Positions 33,377 through 41,386 of a stretch of 64,000 nucleotides of DNA are shown here, one piece after another (position 1 is the first letter of the stretch; each line of letters starts with the position of its first letter). A model generated the notes under the pieces. The model had not been told where the DNA came from. It was given only the letters and a program-made list of their open reading frames with translations, and made no database searches. The DNA comes from CAWELS01 sp964468205. GTDB taxonomy: Bacteria; Acidobacteriota; Terriglobia; Bryobacterales; Bryobacteraceae. The position numbers were made by a program, and so were the translations under genes. The stretch is from positions 13,415-77,414 of the forward strand of contig CAYXVG010000033.1 of the NCBI GenBank assembly GCA_964468205.1. Reading direction: 5' to 3'.

Positions 33377-34546
33377 CTATGACTCCGTCTTCTTCGTACG
33401 AGGGTCGTAGGTAACCCGCGCCCTCTTCATCAGTGACTCCATCGCCATGCACAGCACGACATTGGTCCATTGCCCCATTTCCACTGTGGCGTTCGGCTCC
33501 TCGCGGGATTGAACGCAGTCGAGGAAATTGCGAATGTGCGCGCGCGTGGCGGGTTCGAAACTCCCGGGCCGTTTCTCCTCCACGGCTGGCTTCATGTCGA
33601 TCTCACTGCTCTGCTGGTAGAGAGCGTACCACTCCCGCCCGACGTCGAGACGAGCCAAATCGCCGTGAAACTGCTTGATCTGGTCGTTGAACCAGTGGTA
33701 CCTCATCGCCTTATAGCCGCAAGTGAAGGTTGCCAATAAACCCTGCGGATACTCGATGGCCATGGTGGTGGTCTCCGGAACTTCCGCTCCCAGGGTCGAG
33801 GGGGCCGATGCGGCGACCACGGCCGAGGGGTAGGCCGTTCCGGTGAACCAGTGGATCGCGTCGATGATGTGAGCTGCCTGCCCGGCCATCATCCCACCCG
33901 AGTAGTCCCAGAAATAGTACCAGTTGAAGAACCGCGTTTCGTCAATTTCCCGTTTTGGAGCCGGACCGAGCCACTGTTTCCAGTCGAGCTTTCCGTCGAG
34001 TTTCCGGTCGCGAAGCGACTTCTGGTGGTTGAGCCAGCGCGACGTGACCAAATGCACATCGCCGGTTTCCCGCATCAGCTTGCGCGCATCGATGAATAGA
34101 GGCGAGCTTCTCCGCTGTGTTCCAACTTGCACGATCCGCCGGCTCTGGCGCGTCGCCTTGATCATCTCGAAGCCCTCTTCGATCGTGTGGGCCATGGGCT
34201 TCTCGACGTACACATCTTTGCCCGCTTTCACCGCATCGATGGTCATCTGGGCGTGCCAGTGATCCGGGGTAGTGATGAGGACGATGTCCAGTGACTCGTC
34301 GTCGAGGAGCTTGTGGTAGTCTGAATAGGCCTTCGCCCCGGTGGATGCCTCTTTGAGACCCGCCTGAAGGTTTGGTTCGTATACATCGCAGACCGCGGCC
34401 ATCTCCACCCCTAGCTCCTTGAATTGAGCGGTCATGTATTGGCCCCTTCCGCCGGCGCCAATCACCGCTCCACGCAACCGGTCATTGGCTCCCGGCGCGC
34501 GGAAAATAGATGCCGCTGAGGCCGTCATAAACGATCTTCTTTCCAT
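33377..34546 (-). CDS. Gfo/Idh/MocA-family oxidoreductase, probably Tat-exported
   Basis: 389 residues. MERRSFMTASAASIFRAPG is a short Tat-like signal (E-R-R-S-F-M). Then LRGAVIGAGGRGQYMTAQF (dinucleotide site), AAVCDVYEPNLQAGL, ITTPDHWHAQMTIDAV and DVYVEKPMAHTIEEG with E-K-P. The middle WYYFWDYSGGMMAGQAAHI is the family's HxxD-like segment without the histidine. It starts four bases after purN stops on the same strand, an odd neighbourhood for a sugar oxidoreductase. Confidence 0.88.
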   Translation of the reverse strand: MERRSFMTASAASIFRAPGANDRLRGAVIGAGGRGQYMTAQFKELGVEMAAVCDVYEPNLQAGLKEASTGAKAYSDYHKLLDDESLDIVLITTPDHWHAQMTIDAVKAGKDVYVEKPMAHTIEEGFEMIKATRQSRRIVQVGTQRRSSPLFIDARKLMRETGDVHLVTSRWLNHQKSLRDRKLDGKLDWKQWLGPAPKREIDETRFFNWYYFWDYSGGMMAGQAAHIIDAIHWFTGTAYPSAVVAASAPSTLGAEVPETTTMAIEYPQGLLATFTCGYKAMRYHWFNDQIKQFHGDLARLDVGREWYALYQQSSEIDMKPAVEEKRPGSFEPATRAHIRNFLDCVQSREEPNATVEMGQWTNVVLCMAMESLMKRARVTYDPRTKKTES

Positions 34547-34550
34547 GCAA

Positions 34551-35153
34551 CTAATCCTCTAGAATGACCCGCCGGCCCTCAATTCGATAGCGTCCGGCGA
34601 GGACGATATTGATGGCTTCGGTGTAGATCCTGTGCTCTTCCTTCAGGATCCGGGCAGAGAGGGTTTCGCTGGTGTCGTCGTTCAGAACTGGTACCTGCGC
34701 CTGCACGAGAATCGGCCCGGAATCAAGATTCTCGTCGACGAAGTGCACCGTGCAGCCACTTATCTTCACGCCATACTCGAGCGCCTGATGCTGGGCGTCG
34801 AGCCCGGGGAAAGCAGGAAGCAAGGAAGGATGGATGTTCAGAATCCGCAACGCGTACTCCCGCACGAAGTGAGCGCTTAGTAGCCGCATGAAGCCGGCCA
34901 GGCATACCAGGTCCACCTCCCGCTTGCGAAGCTCTGCGATTACCAGGCGGTCATATTCCTCGCGATCGAGACCGTTGGAGGGAATAGAGACAGCCTCGAT
35001 ACCCCGCAGGCGCGCAGTTTCCAGACCTTTCGCCTGGGATCGATTGGAGATGACAACCGCGATTTCGCCGTCGATTCTCCCAGCCGCGACGCTTTCGGCG
35101 ATTGCCTCGAAATTAGACCCTCTGCCGGAAAGCAGAATACCGAGTTTCTTCAT
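34551..35153 (-). CDS. purN: Phosphoribosylglycinamide formyltransferase
   Basis: 200 residues. KLGILLSGRGSNFEAIAESV (substrate phosphate loop), VVISNRSQAKGLETA, the folate-site HPSLLPAFPGLDAQHQALEY and GCTVHFVDENLDSGPILVQ with the catalytic Asn-His-Asp set (NIHPS, D in VDENLDSG). It formylates GAR in purine synthesis with 10-formyl-THF. Its ATG overlaps the purM stop by four bases. Confidence 0.96.
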   Translation of the reverse strand: MKKLGILLSGRGSNFEAIAESVAAGRIDGEIAVVISNRSQAKGLETARLRGIEAVSIPSNGLDREEYDRLVIAELRKREVDLVCLAGFMRLLSAHFVREYALRILNIHPSLLPAFPGLDAQHQALEYGVKISGCTVHFVDENLDSGPILVQAQVPVLNDDTSETLSARILKEEHRIYTEAINIVLAGRYRIEGRRVILED

Positions 35154-36196
35154 TCGTAGATCACCCGTGCGCGAGCTTTCGGCTCCATGTCGACCACCTC
35201 GCCGAGTTCCCAGAACTCCTCACCCGCGCCTTGCAGCACCACGGCAGCAGTCCTCAAAAGTCGCGGTGAGACCACGAGGATCATGCCGACACCGAGGTTG
35301 AAGGTGCGCCGATAGTCCTTCGGAGGAATCTTCCCCAGATCTTGGAGAAGTGAGAAAACCGCCGGCACGGCCCAGGACGACCTGTCAATCTTAGCGCCGA
35401 GGCCATCTGGTAGAATTCGCGGCAGATTGCCTGAAATGCCTCCTCCGGTAATATGCGCGGCGCCTTTGAGCAACCGTCCCTCGGTCAGCGCTCTAATGGC
35501 CTTCGCGTAGGACCGGTGAACCTTCAGCAACTCCTCGCCTACCGTGCATCCGAGCTCTTCGACATACGTGTCAATCTCATAGCGGGCCACCTCGAATAAG
35601 AGCTTGCGCGCGAGCGAATAGCCGTTGGTGTGGAGACCGGAAGACGGGAGGCCCAGAAGCACATCGCCCGCCCTGATCCTCGAGCCAGTGAGCATCCGGC
35701 TTCGCTCCACCGCGCCCACGATAAAGCCCGCCAAGTCATACTCACCCTCTGCGTAGAGCCCGGGCATCTCCGCAGTTTCTCCCCCGATGAGGGCGCACCG
35801 GTTGGCCTTGCAGCCGCGGGCCAGCCCGCTGATGATCTCCTCCACGATACCGGCATCCATTCTGCCGACCGAAAGGTAGTCGAGAAAATAGAGCGGCTTA
35901 GCGCCCTGAACCATAATGTCATTGACGCAATGGTTTACCAGGTCTTCACCAATTGTGTCATGCCGGTCGGCCAGAAAAGCGACCTTGAGCTTGGTTCCGA
36001 CGCCATCCGCCGAACTCACCAGAACGGGATTACTCCAGCCGCTGAGACGGAAGCCGGACCCGAAACTTCCAATCGGAGTGAGTACGCCACGGGTGAACGT
36101 CTGCCGCGCGTGCTCTTTAATCCGCTCCAAGGCTTTGTCAGCCTCGTCGATGTCAACGCCGGCGTCTCTATAACGAACTCGCTGTTTATCTGCCAT
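35150..36196 (-). CDS. purM: Phosphoribosylformylglycinamidine cyclo-ligase (AIR synthetase)
   Basis: 348 residues from ATG 36196 (an in-frame ATG at 36214 is the longer option). YRDAGVDIDEADKALERIKE, the ATP-site VLVSSADGVGTKLKVA, GGETAEMPGLYAEGEYDLAGF and GGGISGNLPRILPDG are all PurM signatures. It closes the imidazole ring of AIR. First gene of purM-purN, and the purN start lies in its last codons. Confidence 0.96.
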   Translation of the reverse strand: MADKQRVRYRDAGVDIDEADKALERIKEHARQTFTRGVLTPIGSFGSGFRLSGWSNPVLVSSADGVGTKLKVAFLADRHDTIGEDLVNHCVNDIMVQGAKPLYFLDYLSVGRMDAGIVEEIISGLARGCKANRCALIGGETAEMPGLYAEGEYDLAGFIVGAVERSRMLTGSRIRAGDVLLGLPSSGLHTNGYSLARKLLFEVARYEIDTYVEELGCTVGEELLKVHRSYAKAIRALTEGRLLKGAAHITGGGISGNLPRILPDGLGAKIDRSSWAVPAVFSLLQDLGKIPPKDYRRTFNLGVGMILVVSPRLLRTAAVVLQGAGEEFWELGEVVDMEPKARARVIYE

Positions 36197-36335
36197 CTCC
36201 TGAAGTCCTATCATACAGCGCGAGTAAACGAAGCCGAGAAGCAGAGGCGTTTTCGCCGTACCGAATAAGAGATGGAACAGGATGAACCGCGGGTGGCGCC
36301 TGGATGAGCCGCTGGAAATCGAACAGATGACAGAT

Positions 36336-36638
36336 CTAATCGATGAAACCGCGCCAGGTGTTGCCGCGCTCGTCGCGCAGAATCACGCCGTTTTCATCGG
36401 ATATACCCGAGATGCGATTCCCTCCAGAATCTTTGAAGATGAAGCGCACACTGTTGTCACCCATTTCCTCGGCTTGCCCTTGCCAGGTGTTGCCGAACTC
36501 GTCACGCAGGCGGACGAAGTCGCCATCCCCATAACCGTACACCTGCTTCCGCTGCTCATTCTCAAAACGATAGAATCCGGAGCGGACGGTCCTCCTGCGT
36601 CGAGTTCGGCGATAAATCATCTCTCGGGTAATCGGCAA
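36336..36638 (-). CDS. Small hypothetical protein with a repeated G-N-T-W motif
   Basis: 100 residues, starting at a TTG with ggagg about 11 bases upstream; ATG 36620 lacks a site. After an Arg-rich start (IYRRTRRRRTVRSGF) it carries two copies of the same element: VRLRDEFGNTWQGQ at about 42-55 and VILRDERGNTWRGF at about 85-98. This suggests a small beta-rich protein with an internal duplication. No signal peptide. Not a recognised family; it lies between the glucuronokinase-like gene and purM, all on the minus strand. Confidence 0.5.
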   Translation of the reverse strand: MPITREMIYRRTRRRRTVRSGFYRFENEQRKQVYGYGDGDFVRLRDEFGNTWQGQAEEMGDNSVRFIFKDSGGNRISGISDENGVILRDERGNTWRGFID

Positions 36639-36687
36639 GTGAAGCTGTACCTCCGATGAGGGAAAACCCTTAGTTGAGGAGGGTAAC

Positions 36688-37707
36688 CTACCTGCTTTTA
36701 CCTCGCTGGGGTGGCTCGGCGACGTCCGGTTTCACAATTCCCACCCCAATCGAGTGAAACGCTTCCTCGAGATGCCGGTACATGGCTTCGTCCTGATAGA
36801 CGCCTACGACGGCGCCGCCCGAGCCGGCGAAGTTGGCGCAAGCTCCGGCTTTGCGCGCTGTCTCCACCATTTCCAGGTTGCGCTCGCTGATCTTATACAG
36901 TTTTGCCCGTAAGTCGAAATTCGCATCGATCAGCTTTTCCAATGACTTATAGTCACGCTCCAGCAGAGCCTGCCGGCCCTCCGCCGCGTAGGAGGCCCAC
37001 GTTCTCATCGCCTCCAGCACTTCGGGATCGCCGGAAAGCCAACGCTGGCGAATCCGGTTGTGGAACACCTCTGTGCCTTCGCTGAGGCTTGTACGGTACG
37101 CCAAATAGAGATTGGGAAGCAACTCCGGGTCCAGCCGCTCATACTCGCCATAACCCCGCGACTCCATGAGTTCCCGGGCGAAGTCCATGTATACCAACCC
37201 TTCGTAAACTTGAATCACGCGATCCTGAGGCCCAGCCGGGACTCCCAGTTCGTGAGTTTCGGTTTCCAGGGCAAGCTTAGCTTGCACGGGGAGCGGGATC
37301 TCCACATCGAAATACGCGCATAGCGCACGGAGCGCCGCCGTAATAATGGAACTGGATCCGCCCATGCCGAGGCGCAGCGGAATCGTCGTCTCGTACTCGA
37401 TGGTGAAGTTTCGGTTCTCGAGCTCGAACCCTTCATCCCGGCAGTACTCAATAAACCGGACAACCAGAGCTTGGATGATGCGAATACCGCCGTAGTATCC
37501 GCGCCAACGTGTGATCGAATAGAGATCCTCGAGGCTTTCGAAGATGGGCATATCCGCTTTTGACGGTTTGATCTCTAATCTGGCGCTGGGGTAGAGTAGG
37601 ACTCTCGCGCGGAAGTTGCGTACGATCAGCGCAATGGTCTTGCCGAAATATCCATCGCTGGGGTTGCCGAGAAGACCGGCGCGGGCGTAAGCGTAAGTTT
37701 CGATCAT
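36688..37707 (-). CDS. GHMP kinase closely resembling plant glucuronokinase
   Basis: 339 residues. TYAYARAGLLGNPSDGYFGK and TIALIVRNFRARVLLYPSARL at the start, RWRGYYGGIRIIQALVVRFIE, the GHMP motif 2 IPLRLGMGGSSSIITAALRA (P-x-x-x-G-L/M-G-x-S-S-x), LGVPAGPQDRVIQVYEGLVY, RQRWLSGDPEVLEAM, and the C-terminal AGACANFAGSGGAVVGVY. These match, in order, segments I recall from the plant glucuronokinase that makes glucuronate 1-phosphate. Other small-sugar GHMP kinases are more distant. The gene is 31 bases from the divergent dtd. Confidence 0.75.
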   Translation of the reverse strand: MIETYAYARAGLLGNPSDGYFGKTIALIVRNFRARVLLYPSARLEIKPSKADMPIFESLEDLYSITRWRGYYGGIRIIQALVVRFIEYCRDEGFELENRNFTIEYETTIPLRLGMGGSSSIITAALRALCAYFDVEIPLPVQAKLALETETHELGVPAGPQDRVIQVYEGLVYMDFARELMESRGYGEYERLDPELLPNLYLAYRTSLSEGTEVFHNRIRQRWLSGDPEVLEAMRTWASYAAEGRQALLERDYKSLEKLIDANFDLRAKLYKISERNLEMVETARKAGACANFAGSGGAVVGVYQDEAMYRHLEEAFHSIGVGIVKPDVAEPPQRGKSR

Positions 37708-37738
37708 AGAGGGCTACCGGATTCACCGTTATAGCAAG

Positions 37739-38188
37739 ATGAGAGCTGTTGTACAACGCGTATCGCGAGCCAGCGTCACCGTGGACGGCGTTGTTACTGG
37801 GGCAATTGCGGACGGATTGGTTGTGTTGCTCGGGGTGGGCAAGGAAGATGAGCGTCGCGACGCCGACTACCTTTTAGAGAAGGTGCTGGGTTTGCGAATC
37901 TTTCCGGACGGCGAGGACAGAATGAACCGGAGCGTCGTCGATGCTGGCGGAGAGCTGCTGGTCGTCTCCCAGTTCACCCTCTACGGCGACTGCCGCCGCG
38001 GCCGCCGCCCAAGTTTCGACGGGGCCGCTGGTCCAGACGACGGACGGGCCCTTTACGAATATTTCGTTCGGTCCGCCCGGGATCGGGGAATTCCGGTGGA
38101 AACCGGTGTGTTTCAGGCTCACATGGATCTGGAATTGTTGAATGACGGACCGGTGACGATCCTGCTGGACTCGAAGAAGCTTTTCTGA
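37739..38188 (+). CDS. dtd: D-aminoacyl-tRNA deacylase
   Basis: 149 residues. MRAVVQRVSRASVTVDGVV, GLVVLLGVGKEDERRDADYL, SQFTLYGDCRRGRRPSF and the C-terminal NDGPVTILLDS (the Gly-Pro motif that screens chirality). It removes D-amino acids and glycine from mischarged tRNA. Divergent from the glucuronokinase-like gene with only 31 bases between starts. Confidence 0.96.
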   Translation: MRAVVQRVSRASVTVDGVVTGAIADGLVVLLGVGKEDERRDADYLLEKVLGLRIFPDGEDRMNRSVVDAGGELLVVSQFTLYGDCRRGRRPSFDGAAGPDDGRALYEYFVRSARDRGIPVETGVFQAHMDLELLNDGPVTILLDSKKLF

Positions 38189-38195
38189 TGCCTTG

Positions 38196-39191
38196 CTAGC
38201 GGCAGTTCAGGAACGCCTCCATTTCGACTCTGCTTCCGACGACAAGCGGGGTCCGCTGATGGATACTTTCGGGCTCAATATCCAGGATCTTCCTTTCCCC
38301 GTCGGTTGCCATGCCGCCCGTTTGTTCGGCCAGATAGGCGACCGTGTTCGCTTCATAGAGCAGCCGGAGTTTGCCTTGTGGCCGGTTCGTTGTCGGAGGA
38401 TAGAGGAAAACGCCGCCTTTTAGTAGCGTCCGGTGAAAATCGGCCACCATCGATCCGATGTAGCGGGAGCTATAGTGCCGTCCAAGGTCGCCGCGGCGCA
38501 GCATGCCGAGATAACGGCGGTAGCGCTCCGGAAACTCCTCCGCATTGGCCTCGTTTACGGAATAGTATGGCCCTTGCTCCGGCATGCGGAGCTGGTCATG
38601 GGTCAATATGTAGGCTCCGATGGGTGGGTCAAGCGTGAACACGTGAACTCCATGGCCGGCACTGTATACCAACACCGTCGATGAACCGTACACCACGTAG
38701 CCGGCCGCAATCTGCTTGCGTCCCGACTGTAGCAGCCAACTCTCAGGGTCATCACTGGACTTCTCCGCCGGCCGGCGGAACACGGAAAACGTGGTGCCGA
38801 CGCTCACGTTCACGTCGATATTGGAGGAGCCGTCGAGCGGGTCGAAGACGATGGCGTATTTCGCGTTTTCGGTATTATGGTCGAGAATGATCGGTTCCTC
38901 ATTCTCCTCCGAGGCGATCACGCCGACAGTCTTGCGGATGCTGAGATTGTCGAGGAGCGCCCGGTCCGAGTACACATCGAGCTTCTGCTGGGTTTCGCCG
39001 TGGACGTTGTCGGATCGAGTGGAGCCGAGAATTCCGATGAGTCCGGCCCGGCGAACCTTGGCTTGGATCATTTTCGTCGCGAGCGTAATCCCGGACAACA
39101 GCGACGAGAAGTCGCCGCTGGCCCCGGGGAACCGCGATTGCTCGCTCAGGATGTGCTGTTCGACGGTCTGAATCGGTTTTCCAGTCTGCAA
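38196..39191 (-). CDS. fbp: Fructose-1,6-bisphosphatase class I
   Basis: 331 residues. VIASEENEEPIIL and the metal/active-site motif VFDPLDGSSNIDVNVSVGT are the class I signature; GSMVADFHRTLLKGGVFLYP and LRLLYEANTVAYLAEQTGG hold the sugar-binding residues. It hydrolyses fructose 1,6-bisphosphate for gluconeogenesis. Convergent with dtd (seven bases apart) and divergent from nikR. Confidence 0.96.
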   Translation of the reverse strand: MQTGKPIQTVEQHILSEQSRFPGASGDFSSLLSGITLATKMIQAKVRRAGLIGILGSTRSDNVHGETQQKLDVYSDRALLDNLSIRKTVGVIASEENEEPIILDHNTENAKYAIVFDPLDGSSNIDVNVSVGTTFSVFRRPAEKSSDDPESWLLQSGRKQIAAGYVVYGSSTVLVYSAGHGVHVFTLDPPIGAYILTHDQLRMPEQGPYYSVNEANAEEFPERYRRYLGMLRRGDLGRHYSSRYIGSMVADFHRTLLKGGVFLYPPTTNRPQGKLRLLYEANTVAYLAEQTGGMATDGERKILDIEPESIHQRTPLVVGSRVEMEAFLNCR

Positions 39192-39289
39192 TATGACCCT
39201 CCTCCGGGATCACCACCATCTTAGTGCAGTCCTAAGAGCGGTCCTCGGGCTTGCCGTTGGCAGCACTCTCCGCTACTCTGGCATTCAGA

Positions 39290-39706
39290 ATGAGTGAACT
39301 CAGCCGGATCGGAGTCGCGATCGACTCCGATCTTCTCCAGAAGTTTGACCACCTGATCGAGAAGAAAGGCTATTCTAACCGGTCCGAGGCATTTCGGGAT
39401 ATGATTCGCCGCGAACTGGTGGAAAAAGCGTGGGAAGCGCCCGGAAGCAGCGTCGTGGGCACGGTCACTCTCGTATACAACCACCACGTGCGGCTGCTGA
39501 ACGAGAAGCTTACCGACATGCAGCACGAGCATCACAAGCAGATCCTGTCAACCCTTCATGTTCATCTCGATCACGACAACTGTCTCGAAGTCCTGGTGGT
39601 AAAGGGCCGGGCTTCCGATGTGCGAAGAATCGCCGAAGCCTTGATTAGCACGAAGGGCGTCAAACACGGGCGCCTTACGATTACTACTACGGGAGCGGAG
39701 TTATGA
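39290..39706 (+). CDS. nikR: Nickel-responsive regulator NikR
   Basis: 138 residues from ATG 39290 (an upstream in-frame start adds unrelated residues). The ribbon-helix-helix domain is IGVAIDSDLLQKFDHLIEKK and GYSNRSEAFRDMIRREL. The ACT-like sensor domain keeps the nickel ligands in HHKQILSTLHVHLDHDNCLE. It normally represses nickel uptake when nickel is plentiful. No nik, hyp or urease genes are in the window, and no NikR operator was recognised upstream. Its stop overlaps acpS by four bases. Confidence 0.93.
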   Translation: MSELSRIGVAIDSDLLQKFDHLIEKKGYSNRSEAFRDMIRRELVEKAWEAPGSSVVGTVTLVYNHHVRLLNEKLTDMQHEHHKQILSTLHVHLDHDNCLEVLVVKGRASDVRRIAEALISTKGVKHGRLTITTTGAEL

Positions 39707-40083
39707 TTGTCGGCGCGGGGGTGGACCTATGCGAGGTGGACCGCATCGAGCGTTCGGCGCAGCGGTTCGGCCGGCGGTTTATCGAGCGAATCTTCACGCC
39801 GCGCGAAATCGCCTACTCCGAACGAAAGGCCAAGAAGTACGAACGATACGCGGCGCGGTTCGCCGCCAAGGAAGCAGGCATGAAGGCCATCGGTACCGGG
39901 TGGAAGGGCGGCGTACGCTGGAAGGACTTCGAGGTTGCGAATTTACCGTCGGGAAAACCGACCCTGAAATTTCACGGAAAGGCCGCCGAATATGCGGAAC
40001 GTCTAGGCGTGAAGAGCGTGGCTCTCTCTATTACCCACACGTCCACCACGGCTCTGGCGCATGTGATTCTCGAAAACGAATAA
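39703..40083 (+). CDS. acpS: Holo-[acyl-carrier-protein] synthase
   Basis: 126 residues. IVGAGVDLCEVDRIERSAQR carries the Mg-binding Asp, and RFAAKEAGMKAIGTGW the second Glu and conserved Lys (usually F-A-x-K-E-A-x-x-K-A-L-G). SITHTSTTALAHVILE ends it. It adds phosphopantetheine to ACP. Translationally coupled to nikR by ATGA, which is unusual company. Confidence 0.95.
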   Translation: MIVGAGVDLCEVDRIERSAQRFGRRFIERIFTPREIAYSERKAKKYERYAARFAAKEAGMKAIGTGWKGGVRWKDFEVANLPSGKPTLKFHGKAAEYAERLGVKSVALSITHTSTTALAHVILENE

Positions 40084-40111
40084 CGGAGAGCGAGCCCCGC
40101 TGGCGTTGTCT

Positions 40112-40765
40112 TCAGCCTACTTTGGGCTGTTCCAAGCCGGATTCCCTCCGTGGCGCGCTCCGTTCCGCCGCCTCCGCTACGTCGACCGGTTTCGTCTGCT
40201 GCCATGTGTAGATGATTCGTTGGATCACCGTCCAATTGCCGAGTACTGCGATCACCCAAAGCACCGGCGCCATGCGATCAAAGAGCGCGCCGATTATTAG
40301 CAGAACGATCCGCTCCGGGCGCTCCATGAAGCCAACCTTGCACTTGGGGATCACATTTTCGGCCCGGGCCCGGGAATAGCTGATCACTACCGTCGCCATC
40401 ATAGCTACGGCTGTGAGTCCGATGTAGAAGTAGCGCCCGATGGAAGCGTAGTACACAAGCAAACCACTCAGCAGTACGAGATCTGAGTAGCGGTCGATCA
40501 CCGAATCGAAGAAGGCCCCGAAGCGGGTGACGTTGCTGGTCGTGCGGGCAACCCGTCCGTCCACCATGTCAAAGATCGCGGCTCCCATGATCACTAGCCC
40601 GCCCGTTCGGAAGTTTCCCGAAGCCAGTAGAGCGGCTGCGGCGACGTTGATCATGAGGCCGATGAAGGTAAGAGTATTTGGGTGGATTCCAGCCGCTACA
40701 AGTCCACGAACGATCAGCACTATGACCTTGTCACAGGCTGCGCCAATCGCATGAGTAACACTCAT
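40112..40765 (-). CDS. CDP-alcohol phosphatidyltransferase
   Basis: 217 residues from ATG 40765, with about six membrane helices. The family motif D-G-x2-A-R-x8-G-x3-D-x3-D is complete in FDMVDGRVARTTSN followed by VTRFGAFFDSVIDRYSD. The early HPNTLTFIGLMINVAAAALL is usual. The reaction joins CDP-diacylglycerol to an alcohol. Length and the C-terminal region fit phosphatidylinositol-phosphate-type or PgsA-like enzymes; the alcohol cannot be told. It lies 63 bases downstream of greA. Confidence 0.88.
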   Translation of the reverse strand: MSVTHAIGAACDKVIVLIVRGLVAAGIHPNTLTFIGLMINVAAAALLASGNFRTGGLVIMGAAIFDMVDGRVARTTSNVTRFGAFFDSVIDRYSDLVLLSGLLVYYASIGRYFYIGLTAVAMMATVVISYSRARAENVIPKCKVGFMERPERIVLLIIGALFDRMAPVLWVIAVLGNWTVIQRIIYTWQQTKPVDVAEAAERSAPRRESGLEQPKVG

Positions 40766-40828
40766 TGGAATAACCTCAATGCCGGGCCTGGTGTCGCCGA
40801 TGAGCGACAAACAACCCAAGTCAACACC

Positions 40829-41296
40829 CTAGCTCGCGTCGTGGATTGTGGTCAACTCGACAACTTCCAGTTCGCGGATGCCATTCGGGCTCCGAACCTG
40901 CGCGGAGTCTCCAACCTTCTTACCCATCAGCGCCCGGCCGATCGGGGAACTGGTGGAAATTCTGCCGTTTTGCGCGTCTGCGTCTTCACTCGTGACCAGT
41001 TGGTAAGTGAGTTGCTCTTCCTTGTCCTCGTCGAAGACAACAACCCTTGAGCCAAGTCCCACCCTATCTCGTGGGATCTTCGAGAAGTCGATCATGGACA
41101 GTTGGCGAAGCCTGGCGTTGACTTGCGAAAGGCGGGATTCCACAAAACGCTGGCGTTCCTTGGCGGCGTGATACTCGGCGTTTTCACTAAGGTCGCCGTG
41201 CGCCCGCGCCTTCTGGATCTCGCGGGGCAATTCTGTGCGGAGCTCGAACTCCAATGCTTTGGCTTCCGCTGTCAGTTTCTTCTTAAGCTCATCCAT
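40829..41296 (-). CDS. greA: Transcription elongation factor GreA
   Basis: 155 residues. The coiled-coil N-terminal half contains ARAHGDLSENAEYHAAKERQ, with the two acidic tip residues that act in the RNA polymerase channel, and the FKBP-like C-terminal half has ISTSSPIGRALMGKKVGD. It rescues stalled polymerase by stimulating transcript cleavage. The start at 41296 is the family-usual one. Divergent from the esterase gene. Confidence 0.95.
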   Translation of the reverse strand: MDELKKKLTAEAKALEFELRTELPREIQKARAHGDLSENAEYHAAKERQRFVESRLSQVNARLRQLSMIDFSKIPRDRVGLGSRVVVFDEDKEEQLTYQLVTSEDADAQNGRISTSSPIGRALMGKKVGDSAQVRSPNGIRELEVVELTTIHDAS

Positions 41297-41386
41297 GTGG
41301 GGGAATATGTACTACTGCCTGTTGCCGCTATTATAATCGATGCAGTCCGGCTCCCGCCTTGGAGCGCGGGTGGCAGGGGAGTTTCT

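Noticed and set aside
36212..36224. NikR-like half-sites (GTATGA/TCATAC) near purM
   Set aside because: Only one half-site and not next to nikR or nickel genes; not a complete operator.
41102..41386. Upstream extension of the esterase frame over greA
   Set aside because: Covers greA in antisense and lacks esterase-like sequence; a signal peptide and ribosome site begin at 41387.
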